This document shows, piece by piece, positions 19,505 through 32,367 of a DNA stretch of 64,000 nucleotides. The stretch's first letter is position 1. Each line of letters begins with the position of its first letter. Under the pieces are notes generated by a model. The model worked only from the letters and a program-made list of their open reading frames with translations. It did not search any database and was not told where the DNA came from. The position numbers and the translations under genes were made by a program. The stretch comes from Melittangium boletus DSM 14713 (GTDB lineage: Bacteria; Myxococcota; Myxococcia; Myxococcales; Myxococcaceae): contig NZ_CP022163.1 in the NCBI RefSeq assembly GCF_002305855.1, positions 5,084,292 to 5,148,291 on the forward strand, given 5' to 3'.

Positions 19505-20845
19505 TCAGGCGCGGTGACGCTCGGCCTCGCGGTAGAGCCGGGTGAGTGAGGAGTCCAGGAGCGACTGGCGCGAGCGCATGTAGTGGCGTGCCCGGACGAA
19601 GGGGAACCAGACGCGGCTGCCCACGAGCACCTGGGTCTCCTCGAGCTTCTGGCGCGGTATCCACCGGCCGCCGAGGTTGCGCACCAGCACCTCGCCCAGG
19701 TACGCCCCGATGGCGGGCACCGCGTGCGCGTCGATGTTTTCCCTCGGGCGGCTCGTTGGGAATTCCTCGTGCCAGAAGTAGAAGTCGGCATCCGTGAGGG
19801 ACTCGGGCGTCTCCTCGAAGACGGAGGGTACGTGGGTGTGCAGCAGGGCCACGAGGAGTTCGGCGAGGTCGCTGTAATGCTCGCGAGCACGCTCCGGGTC
19901 CTCCACGTCCGGTGGCAGGGCGGAGTCGGCGGGACGCCACTCCTCGGGCTCGGGCGGCTGCCACGCGTTGAACGCGGCGATCGTGCGTTGGCGCTCGTGG
20001 CTGGCGGCGTCATCCACCACGCGCGAGAGCAGTGGGGCCAGGTCCGGGTGGAAGTGGGGCTCCACGGGAGCGAGCGTGGTGCTGCGCTCGCGCAGGCCGC
20101 GCAGCACGGTGTCGAAGTCCAGGTCTGGCCGGAGGTGGCAGTGCGCGTGAGCCTGAGCGAGGCGGGCCTCCTCGCTGGCGAAGTCCGAGGCGGTGGGCCA
20201 CGTCACCAAGAGGACGCAGCCGTTGGGCAACTCCTCCACTCGGTGCGCTGGAGTGGACCGCATGCGCTCGCGGCCGACGGATTCCACCAGCTTGGGACCG
20301 AAGACGTTGAGCCAGCATACCTCGTAGATCTTGTCGAAACCGTCTCTGAACCGGGTCTTCTGATCGCGGCCGAAGCTGGGAAAGTCCGCCAGGTTCATGT
20401 CATCACCGCTGTGCGCCACGGCATGGGAGACCGGGTAGCGTGAGGCCCAGGCTCGGACCAGCTCCACGAACTCGCGGCAACGCTCCGTCTCCGCGAAGAA
20501 GGAGAGCGGCTTCACGGTGGCCGTGATGTGCAACTCGGGAGCATGGGGGGGCAGCCAGAGCCGCAGCGTCATGTCCAAGGCGGGCCACTTCGTGCGATAG
20601 AGCCCGAGGCTCGTGTACCCATCGTCACGCTCCTCCACGAGGGTCTTCCAGACGGCGGCGCGAGTGTATTTGCGTGACCGCTTGCCTTTTGTGACGTCCG
20701 GCATCCACCCGTCCGCGTGCTCCTCGAGCGCTTGGAGAACGGGTTCCAGCTCGTGCTCCTGTGCCGTTCGTGGATCGAAGGCACCTTTGAAATTGAGCCG
20801 GAGGCGATCCTCCGGCTTCAAGTCGTGCACGCTCAGCCGCTTCAT
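19505..20845 (-). CDS. Putative immunity protein for the adjacent lipoprotein toxin
   Basis: A 446-residue protein with no signal peptide, expected in the cytoplasm. It starts with the ATGA overlap to the upstream lipoprotein gene (20842-20845), so translation is coupled. GGAGG lies 11 bases before the ATG. The sequence has no catalytic motif I recognise; acidic and tryptophan-rich segments (PEPEEWRPAD, DADFYFWHEEFP) would suit protein binding. By position, coupling and lack of a signal it fits a cognate immunity protein, but this is inferred from context and not from a recognised family. Confidence 0.6.
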   Translation of the reverse strand: MKRLSVHDLKPEDRLRLNFKGAFDPRTAQEHELEPVLQALEEHADGWMPDVTKGKRSRKYTRAAVWKTLVEERDDGYTSLGLYRTKWPALDMTLRLWLPPHAPELHITATVKPLSFFAETERCREFVELVRAWASRYPVSHAVAHSGDDMNLADFPSFGRDQKTRFRDGFDKIYEVCWLNVFGPKLVESVGRERMRSTPAHRVEELPNGCVLLVTWPTASDFASEEARLAQAHAHCHLRPDLDFDTVLRGLRERSTTLAPVEPHFHPDLAPLLSRVVDDAASHERQRTIAAFNAWQPPEPEEWRPADSALPPDVEDPERAREHYSDLAELLVALLHTHVPSVFEETPESLTDADFYFWHEEFPTSRPRENIDAHAVPAIGAYLGEVLVRNLGGRWIPRQKLEETQVLVGSRVWFPFVRARHYMRSRQSLLDSSLTRLYREAERHRA

Positions 20846-23037
20846 TGGAACAGCACCTCCACTTCCGGAAACTTCTTCGTGGTCGCGTCCACGGCTGCAT
20901 CCATTGCGTCTATATCCTTGGGCTTGAGTACGCCCCCCTCGTAGACGAGGCGGACCCGTGCGACCGGTACCTTGCTTTCCCCGCGAAGAAGGGATTGGAG
21001 GGAGTCCCGTCGAATGTCCAGGGTTCCGCCATATTTCCCCAGCGCTTCATTCGCGTCCGCCTTCATCTGTGCTTCCAAAGCGTTTTCGTCCAGCATGGAG
21101 AGGCTTCGACTCTTGAAGCTGAATGTCTCGATGCGAGGTTGCCCGCCGGTCAACTCGCCCTCCTCAATGACGAGCACATCCGCATAGCGCAGTCCGGTAC
21201 TCGGCTTCTTCACGCCCACGTACCTGTGGATGCGAGGCGTGTGGAAGGCCCCGAGGAAGCGGCGCTCCGCCCGAGGTAGTCTTGCGTCGGCCTCCAGTAC
21301 TTCCACCATGAAACGCTCGAAGGCCAGCCCCCGGGTGAATCCTCCCCACATCTGCTCGTAGGCCGCCCAGCGCAGAGGCGCCTTGGTGGCCGTGCCTCGC
21401 TGGAGTTCTCCCAGGCGCTTCTCATAGTAGGCGACGTACTCACTCCAACGCGGATGACCTTGGGCTCCGGACGGTGGATCGTCCATGGAAGGACGATGCT
21501 TCTCCAGCACCGCCATGTCCTTGGGCAGGCGCTGGCCCGTGGCCTCGAGTTCCACCAGCGCCAGCTTGGTCTCTACTACCTCTCGGGTGAGGCCCGCCCC
21601 CTCATCCACCAGCGAGGCCATGCCTCCTGTACGCTCCACGGCACCGGCCCTCTTGAATGAGAGGCGTGCGGTGTCATTCGTGCCCGCCTCCTTCCCCACG
21701 GCTGACGAGCCCGTGGCCCCGGGCCTGGCCCTGGACATCATCGCCTGCGCTCGGGCCACGTCTCCACGCGCCTCGCGCAGCGCCAGCGCGGCATCCACTC
21801 CTCCCACGGCCACGAAGCGACCCGCTTCCCGGCTGGCGCGGATGTCCCGGGCCAGTTCCCGCAGGCCATCCACGCCGAGTATCGCCTCCAGTTGCCGCGT
21901 TATCTCCAGGAGGCCCCTCACCTGGGGCGCCATCGCCTGGAGCCCGCTCCGCAACTGAGTCCCAACACCCGCCGCACTCCGGGTCTCGGCGAGGTAACGC
22001 GCCCCCTTGCCCCCCACGTACAGGCCCACCAGCAACACCGCGGGCGCCAACTCGCGCGTAGCCTGCTCGTACTCGCCCCGCGCCAGCGAGGACGCCCCCT
22101 GTCCCGTGCCGGCCATCAGCCCGTAGAAGCCCAGCGGCACGCCAAAGGTCAGGTGGTCGAAGCTTCCCACCACCACGTTGCCCGCCGAGAAGTGCCACTC
22201 CACCCGCCGCTTCTCCGCCTCGGCGAGGGCTTCCTGGTAGGCCGCTGGCAGCTGGCCTCGGATGACGGTGAAGTCGAAGGCGGCCGCGTTGGCACTCATC
22301 GAAGTGCTGGAGAGCGCGTCCCCGCCCGCTTGAGCGAGGCCCCGGCCGATGTCGTCCCATCGGAAGTCCCGGTCCACACGGGCCGTGGGTTTCAGGCCTC
22401 TGTGCTCCAGGGCAGCGCGAAAGGAGGGCAGCAGCGCGAGCGTTCGCGCGAGCCGTTTGTCCTGGGCCAGCAGGAAGAGCATCTCCCGGAGGTCATCGTC
22501 ATGGGCGGTGTCAACGATGAAGAGGGCGACAACCTCGGCGCCGAGGGTTCCAAATCGCTCGGCGGCATGGAGGAGAAAGGCGGTGCGCTTGCGGTTGAGA
22601 AGGCTGGAGACATCTTCACGCGGTGTCCCCTGGGCCCCCAGCCGTACGGCACTCCAGTCATCCAAGGACTCCACCAGCCGGGGCATGTCCACGCGTTGCT
22701 GCAGCGCGAGGAACTCAGCGGGCGAGGAGCACAGGAGGAAGGGGGCCAGGCGTTCGTTCGTGCTGGAGGAAAAGTCGGGCCAGCCCGGGGGCGTGTGCTG
22801 CCCTCCACACGCGCGTGTTTCCCCGGCTGGACCGCCGGACCCGTCTGTCGCCTCGGCTAGGGCGATCCCCTGGCGCGACGAGGAGAGCGAGGAGCGCGGG
22901 CCATGGCCGCTCAACAGACCGCCGCGCGGAGCACTCGTGGCGCACCCCGACAGCAGGATGGCGATGGCCACGGTCAGCGGCATCACACCACCGCCTCGCA
23001 TCGTGACAGGTCGTCTCGCGCGGCTGGTCGTTGGCAT
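20842..23037 (-). CDS. Lipoprotein with a nuclease-like C-terminal domain; candidate contact-dependent toxin
   Basis: Up to 731 residues. The N-terminus is a type II signal (VAIAILLSGC, Cys32), so the protein is probably a lipoprotein. A glycine-rich hydrophobic stretch lies mid-protein (GKGARYLAETRSA region). The C-terminus carries D620 in YADVLVIEEGE followed by E637-T-F-S-F-K642, which resembles the D...(E)xK core of PD-(D/E)xK nucleases, though the last motif reads SFK. Base composition in this C-terminal part is visibly lower in GC than its surroundings. The next gene overlaps by 4 bases. Starts at 23037, 23001 or 22983 are possible; 23001 gives the best signal peptide. The arrangement resembles the SitA/SitI toxins of Myxococcus. 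Confidence 0.65.
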   Translation of the reverse strand: MPTTSRARRPVTMRGGGVMPLTVAIAILLSGCATSAPRGGLLSGHGPRSSLSSSRQGIALAEATDGSGGPAGETRACGGQHTPPGWPDFSSSTNERLAPFLLCSSPAEFLALQQRVDMPRLVESLDDWSAVRLGAQGTPREDVSSLLNRKRTAFLLHAAERFGTLGAEVVALFIVDTAHDDDLREMLFLLAQDKRLARTLALLPSFRAALEHRGLKPTARVDRDFRWDDIGRGLAQAGGDALSSTSMSANAAAFDFTVIRGQLPAAYQEALAEAEKRRVEWHFSAGNVVVGSFDHLTFGVPLGFYGLMAGTGQGASSLARGEYEQATRELAPAVLLVGLYVGGKGARYLAETRSAAGVGTQLRSGLQAMAPQVRGLLEITRQLEAILGVDGLRELARDIRASREAGRFVAVGGVDAALALREARGDVARAQAMMSRARPGATGSSAVGKEAGTNDTARLSFKRAGAVERTGGMASLVDEGAGLTREVVETKLALVELEATGQRLPKDMAVLEKHRPSMDDPPSGAQGHPRWSEYVAYYEKRLGELQRGTATKAPLRWAAYEQMWGGFTRGLAFERFMVEVLEADARLPRAERRFLGAFHTPRIHRYVGVKKPSTGLRYADVLVIEEGELTGGQPRIETFSFKSRSLSMLDENALEAQMKADANEALGKYGGTLDIRRDSLQSLLRGESKVPVARVRLVYEGGVLKPKDIDAMDAAVDATTKKFPEVEVLFQ

Positions 23038-23051
23038 CGTGCCCTACGTGC

Positions 23052-27915
<4,864 letters not shown>

Positions 27916-27921
<6 letters not shown>

Positions 27922-28422
27922 CGCCACGCCCACCTCGAGCAGGGTGAGTCCATACATCAGCCCGAGGCCGGGCCGCTCCGTGCCCACGCCCACGCCCAAC
28001 TCCAGCAGCGACACCTGGGCGCCGCCGAGCACGAAGCGCGCGGGGGCCAGCGTCACGCCCAGGCTCAGCGCCGGGCCGCGCACCGGCAGGGGGCGATCGG
28101 GCAGGGCGAAGGAGAGCCGGTCTCCGAAGAGGCCCGTGAGGGACAGCAGGGCCGCGGGGGCCCACGCTCCCTGGCGCTGGACTCCCGCGCCCACGCGCAC
28201 CGCGAGCACCGCGCCCAGGCCCGTGAGGGCGTTGAGGTCCCCTTGCAGGAGCCACCGGCCGTCCACCGTGTCGCGCAGACCGATGCCTCCGCCCACGCCG
28301 CCCTGGGTGCGCGCGTCGGACAGATACGCCGTCACCCCCGAGCGGGCATAGAGCGACCACTCGTGCGTGGGAGGAGCGCCGCTGGCCATCGTGGACAGGA
28401 GCAGGAGCGTGGCGGGAGTCAT
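27916..28422 (-). CDS. Predicted outer-membrane beta-barrel protein
   Basis: A 168-residue protein with a short signal sequence (LLLLSTMASG) and alternating amphipathic strands rich in Gly, Leu and Val (LGAVLAVRVGAGVQRQGAWAPAALLSLTGLFGD). This is the pattern of a small outer-membrane barrel. Its start overlaps the M28 peptidase stop (ATGA), so translation is coupled. Its C-terminus LTLLEVGVAL resembles the C-terminus LGLVHIGVAL of the first gene of the operon, suggesting a family relation. Function unknown. Confidence 0.65.
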
Positions 28423-29426
28423 GGCAGGGGGCCCTCCGCCCAGTAGGCGATTCCGGCGGCCGACAACCGCGTGACGCCGGTGAGGAAGTCCGCGTCCAGG
28501 GTGGAGGGCAGGTCGGTGTCCTGGTGGTAGTGGGGATTGCGGAAGTTGGCGGTGTCGGTGAGGAACAGGGCGTTCTTCCCGGTGAGCCAGAAGGGCGCGT
28601 GGTCGCTGCGCATGAGGTTGCCCGAGGCCGGGCCGGAGCCATCCTGGGGCGTCAGGATGCCGATGACGGGCACGTACTGGAGCTGCGTGCCCAGGAGCTT
28701 GAGTTCCTCCAACTGCGTGCGCGAGGGCTCGTTGCCGATGACGGCGATGAAGTCGCCCCGGGGCGGAAGGGGAAAGCCGGGCAGGCCCTGCTGCGAGCCC
28801 GGCTCCGTGCTCCGGAACCCCACGCAATCGAAGATGATGGAGGCGACGATGCGCTCGTCCGGGTAGGCCCGCACGTAGCGGGTGCTGCCCACGAGCCCCA
28901 GCTCCTCCAGATCGAAGCCGATGAAGCGCACGGTGCGCTTGAAGCGCTGGCCCGAGGCGAGCCGGGCGATCTCCAGCAGGGCCGCCACCCCCGAGCTGTT
29001 GTCGTCCGCGCCCAGGAAGAAGGAGTCGTAGTGGGCCCCCACGACGACGACTTCCTCGGGGTGCTCGGTGCCGCGGAGGTCCGCGATGACGTTGGTGGTG
29101 GGAAAGCGCGGATCCTCCACCTGCTGCGAGGTGACGCTCAGGCCGAGTGATTCCAGGCGCTCGCGCACGAGCTGGCGGGAACGCTCCCGGGTGAGGTTGC
29201 ACACGGGCCGGCGGGTGCTGTTCGTGCCATCGTCGAACAGGTCGCACGGCAGCGGCGTGTCCTGCTGGTGCGCGGCGACGAGCGCGTCGATGTCGGACAC
29301 CAGGCGGCCGCGTTCCACACCCGAGGCGAAGTCTCCGGCGCGCGCGAGCGAGGTCTCCTCCAACGACGTCCGCGTGGCACACGAGCCCAGCGCGAGCGCC
29401 AGCAGGGCGGTGGTCAGGGATTTCAT
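28419..29426 (-). CDS. M28-family zinc aminopeptidase-like lipoprotein
   Basis: A 335-residue protein with a lipobox (LALGSC, Cys16). The peptidase domain shows the metal-site pattern of M28: AHYDS (H132, D134), GADDNSSGVAAL (D141 region), FDLEELGL (E174/E175 region) and a late RSDHAPFW. M28 enzymes are co-catalytic zinc aminopeptidases acting in the periplasm or outside the cell. It sits between two predicted barrel genes with ATGA overlaps on both sides. The start at 29426 matches the signal peptide; a longer frame upstream lies inside the preceding gene. Confidence 0.92.
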   Translation of the reverse strand: MKSLTTALLALALGSCATRTSLEETSLARAGDFASGVERGRLVSDIDALVAAHQQDTPLPCDLFDDGTNSTRRPVCNLTRERSRQLVRERLESLGLSVTSQQVEDPRFPTTNVIADLRGTEHPEEVVVVGAHYDSFFLGADDNSSGVAALLEIARLASGQRFKRTVRFIGFDLEELGLVGSTRYVRAYPDERIVASIIFDCVGFRSTEPGSQQGLPGFPLPPRGDFIAVIGNEPSRTQLEELKLLGTQLQYVPVIGILTPQDGSGPASGNLMRSDHAPFWLTGKNALFLTDTANFRNPHYHQDTDLPSTLDADFLTGVTRLSAAGIAYWAEGPLP

Positions 29427-29956
29427 AGCGCGACTCCGATGTGGACGAGCCCGAGCTGCAAGCGCAGCGCCGCACCCGGCTGGTTGATGGGCGTTCCCCA
29501 CTGGAACTCCAGCGCGCTCACGCTCCAGGAGCGGTAGATGAAGCGCAGGGGCTGGGCATGCACGGCGATGTAGACGGGGGACAGCTTCTCCGTCTGGAGA
29601 TTCGGGAGATCATCGGGGTAGCCACCCGTGGGGGGGACGATGATGGGCAGGCCGCTGATGCCCAGCTCGGGACCCACGGCGGGCCGCCAGATGCCCTTGC
29701 CAGGGCTGAGCAGGACGTGCGCGTAGAGTTCGAGAGGGAAGGAGCCGTGTCCCCGAGGGGCCCAGCGCACACCTCCGCCCAGGCGCCACGTGTCGAACGC
29801 ATGGGTGTAACGGGCATCGAGCGCCAGTCGGGGCGAGGTGTTGTTGAAGGAGCCTCCATTGGTGAGGACGACCGCCGTGGCGCCAAGCGCGACTTCATGT
29901 TCGGACGCCATCGCGGCCCCGGGGAGGAGCACGGCGAGCTGCAACCAGGAGCGCAT
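29423..29956 (-). CDS. Predicted outer-membrane beta-barrel protein, first gene of the M28 operon
   Basis: A 177-residue protein with a signal peptide (WLQLAVLLPGAAMA). The body has alternating strands (HEVALGATAVVL, LALDARYTHAFDTWRLGGGVRW). It resembles small outer-membrane barrels and shares a C-terminal (I/V)GVAL with the third gene of the operon. The ATG at 29956 is chosen over one 8 codons upstream because it sits directly before the signal core. Its stop overlaps the peptidase start by 4 bases. Confidence 0.65.
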   Translation of the reverse strand: MRSWLQLAVLLPGAAMASEHEVALGATAVVLTNGGSFNNTSPRLALDARYTHAFDTWRLGGGVRWAPRGHGSFPLELYAHVLLSPGKGIWRPAVGPELGISGLPIIVPPTGGYPDDLPNLQTEKLSPVYIAVHAQPLRFIYRSWSVSALEFQWGTPINQPGAALRLQLGLVHIGVAL

Positions 29957-29998
29957 GGCCACTACCCTAACACCCGGCACATCCCATGAGCAGGCGCG

Positions 29999-31057
29999 TC
30001 AGCCCCGGTTCTGTTGGGCTCGCCGGGAGAAGCGGAGGATGGCGCGGAAGATGGCCTCGACGCCGTCCGGCTCCAGTCCCCGCGCGGCGGCCCACTCGCG
30101 TCGCGCGGTGAGCATCGCCTCTTCACGCGCGGGGTCCGGCACGGGCTGACCCGCCTGGGCCTTGGCCTTGAGCGCCCGCTTCGCCAGCTCCGCGCGCCTC
30201 GCCAGCAACTCCACCAGCTCCCGGTCCACCTGATCGATGAGCGCGCGCGTCTCCTGGAGTTCCGGCAGGCCCGTCTCGAGCGCGGCGGGCGGGGCGAGCG
30301 GGGGCTCCTCGGGAAAGCCCACCTCGGTGGGCTGGGCGTCCAGCTCCCGGTGGACGTTCCGCAGCGCCTCGAGCAGGTGGGCGCGGGCCTCGCGGGCGAA
30401 GGGGTTCTCGTGCTGGATGGCGCTGAAGAGGTGTCCCGCGTCCGAGCGCACGAGCTGGATGGTGCGCGAGAGCGAGCGGAAGCTGGCGGGCGCGAAGGGC
30501 ACGTCCACGCCCGAGCCCGCGTCCACCATGCCCTTGGCCACGAAGAAGGTGAGCGCGTGGGTGTGGGCCATCACCCGATCATGCCCCTCGGGGGTCTGCT
30601 CGATGATGTCGCAGCCCAGCTGCTCGAAGAACGCGCGGGCCTGGGCGGTGGCCTCGGGGTGGAGCGGGTTGGGGCAGAGGACCACGTGCAGGGGGCGCTC
30701 GGCCATGGCGAGGCTCAGGGGGCCGAAGAGCGGGTGGGTCCCCACCCAGGGCACGCGCGCGCCGAGCACCTCGGTGAGCGCCTGCACGGGGCGCACCTTG
30801 ACGCTGCCCACATCCATCACGAGCTGTTCCGGGCGCAGGTAATGGTTCAGGTCCAGGAGCACATGCCGCATGAGCGCCACGGGCACGGCCACCACCACGT
30901 GGGTAGCATCCTGGACGGCCTCCCGCACCGAGCGGGCGCGGTGGGACTCGGGGATGTCCACTCCGGGATCCCACGCCCGGTAGGGGATGCCCGCCTCCTC
31001 CAGCAATCCGCCGAGCGCACGGCCAAAGCGACCAAATCCCACGATGGCGACCGTCAT
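29999..31057 (-). CDS. tyrA: Prephenate dehydrogenase with a C-terminal chorismate mutase domain
   Basis: About 352 residues. The N-terminal half is a prephenate dehydrogenase with the dinucleotide motif GFGRFG, DVGSVK and GTHPLFGP. Residues from about 265 on (ELQETRALIDQVDRELVELLARRAELAKRALKAKAQ) are an AroQ-type chorismate mutase helix with the expected Arg and Lys residues. The pair would convert chorismate to prephenate and then to hydroxyphenylpyruvate in tyrosine synthesis. In the E. coli T-protein the mutase lies at the N-terminus; here the order is reversed. The start may be GTG 31066 or ATG 31057. Confidence 0.9.
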   Translation of the reverse strand: MTVAIVGFGRFGRALGGLLEEAGIPYRAWDPGVDIPESHRARSVREAVQDATHVVVAVPVALMRHVLLDLNHYLRPEQLVMDVGSVKVRPVQALTEVLGARVPWVGTHPLFGPLSLAMAERPLHVVLCPNPLHPEATAQARAFFEQLGCDIIEQTPEGHDRVMAHTHALTFFVAKGMVDAGSGVDVPFAPASFRSLSRTIQLVRSDAGHLFSAIQHENPFAREARAHLLEALRNVHRELDAQPTEVGFPEEPPLAPPAALETGLPELQETRALIDQVDRELVELLARRAELAKRALKAKAQAGQPVPDPAREEAMLTARREWAAARGLEPDGVEAIFRAILRFSRRAQQNRG

Positions 31058-31101
31058 GTGGGCCACTCTATCCGAGGTGCGTGAGGCGGGGTGCCCGGGC
31101 C

Positions 31102-31138
31102 CAAAGACAAACGGCCCGCTGGGAGTGCCAGCGGGCCG
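31102..31138 (-). terminator. Intrinsic terminator of the thaumatin-like gene
   Basis: An 11-bp perfect stem (CGGCCCGCTGG at 31112-31122 with CCAGCGGGCCG at 31128-31138) and a 5-base loop. Read on the minus strand it is followed by TTTGTCTTT, and it lies 34 bases after the stop at 31172. This is the clearest intrinsic terminator in the window apart from the ilv attenuator. Confidence 0.8.
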
Positions 31139-31171
31139 CGGTCATGTCAGGAGGAGGGTTTCCAGCGAGGA

Positions 31172-32167
31172 CTAGAACACGTCCTTGAGGTGCACGGTCA
31201 GGTGCTTGTCGGCGGTGCCCAGGGTGCTCGCGTCGTCCTTGGGAACCACGTAGCCCTCTCCCTCGCCCACGTTCTTGCGGTAGTAGTCCACCACCGCCTG
31301 GTCCTGCACGTCGGAGGTGGTCGTCTTCTTGATGCCGTACACCGAGCCGTCCGCGTTCTTGGCCTGGATGGACTCGGGCGCGTCCTTGGCGAGGTTGTCC
31401 ATCGTGCCGGACACCCGGCCGCCGCTCTCCGGCGCGATCGTCATGCTGGCGTTGTTCCCCTCGATGTAGCTCACATCGTAGTAGGTGTTGTTGCTACCTC
31501 CGTTGAACGCCACCTCGCCGAGCGTGGCCGCCGTGCCGTCACCGGCCGTGCTGCGGAAGTTGCCGGACCAGCCCTCGGGGAACTCCTTCGTCATGGACTC
31601 ACCGGGCTGGAGCGTCAGCGACTCGATCTCCTGGCCGCCGGCGTTGGGCGTGAACTTGATCTCCATGGGCTTGGTGCCGTCGTTGGTGAACTCCATGGTG
31701 TTGCCATTCTTGGACGCGCTCTTCGACGCGCCCGCCTTGGCCACCTCGCCCGCCGGAGCGGCCTCGCCACCGGCGGCGGGAGCCGCGGCGGCGGGAGCCG
31801 GAGCCGCCGGAGCGCCCGTGGCGGCCGCGGGAGCCTCGCCACCCAGCTCCGGCACGGCGCCTTCCGGCACGATGCCGCCACCGTTGCCACAGCCGGCGCC
31901 CTGGCCCGGGGCCTGCGCCGCGCCCTCGCCGCCCAGCATCTCCATCACCTTGTTGAGCGTCTGGGTGATCTGCTCGAGCCCCTTGGTCAGCTTCTCGAGA
32001 CCGCCCTCACCAAAACTGTCGCTCTTGAGCAGCTCCTGGATGGGGTTGCTCTTGGGCGTGGCCTGCGTCTCCACCGCCGGGGACTGGGGGGCCACCGGGG
32101 CCTGGGTCTGCGTGGCGGGGGTGGAGGGGATGGAGACGGGGGAGCGGGAGAGGGAGTTGATGGACAT
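31172..32167 (-). CDS. Thaumatin-like-fold protein with a low-complexity N-terminus
   Basis: A 331-residue protein without a classical signal peptide. Residues 1-40 are Pro/Thr/Gln-rich; 40-80 form an amphipathic helix (LEKLTKGLEQITQTLNKVMEML). Residues 90-145 are Ala/Pro-rich. The C-terminal domain shows a thaumatin-type pattern: MEFTNDGTKPMEIKF, then LQPGESMTKEF, then YYDVSYIEGNNASMTI, which parallels the YD(V/I)S..DG.N motif of thaumatins. The plant-type disulfide cysteines are missing. GAGGA upstream of the ATG supports the start. Function unknown; possibly a secreted effector by a signal-free route. Confidence 0.6.
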   Translation of the reverse strand: MSINSLSRSPVSIPSTPATQTQAPVAPQSPAVETQATPKSNPIQELLKSDSFGEGGLEKLTKGLEQITQTLNKVMEMLGGEGAAQAPGQGAGCGNGGGIVPEGAVPELGGEAPAAATGAPAAPAPAAAAPAAGGEAAPAGEVAKAGASKSASKNGNTMEFTNDGTKPMEIKFTPNAGGQEIESLTLQPGESMTKEFPEGWSGNFRSTAGDGTAATLGEVAFNGGSNNTYYDVSYIEGNNASMTIAPESGGRVSGTMDNLAKDAPESIQAKNADGSVYGIKKTTTSDVQDQAVVDYYRKNVGEGEGYVVPKDDASTLGTADKHLTVHLKDVF

Positions 32168-32331
32168 GGCGGGAAGTCCTCGATGACGGCGGGGCGGGGC
32201 GCCGTCAGTGAGCGGCGTCGGATGTCCAGGAGATTAGCATTCGCCGTGCCAGCCCCGGAGAGCCCGTAAGTCCTTGAAATGGCGTGGGTCCTCGCCGCCC
32301 CTGGGGCCGCCCCTCCTGGTGACTCCCGTTG

Positions 32332-32357
32332 CCCCTGGTGACAGCTGTCACCAGGGG
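32332..32357. repeat. 26-bp perfect palindrome
   Basis: CCCCTGGTGACAG and its exact inverse abut with no spacer. A third CTGGTGAC copy lies upstream, ending near 32323, in direct orientation. It sits 10 bases downstream of the U32 stop. It has no U-tract, so it may be a dyad operator or a terminator without a tail. Confidence 0.7.
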
Positions 32358-32367
32358 GTGGGGGCCC

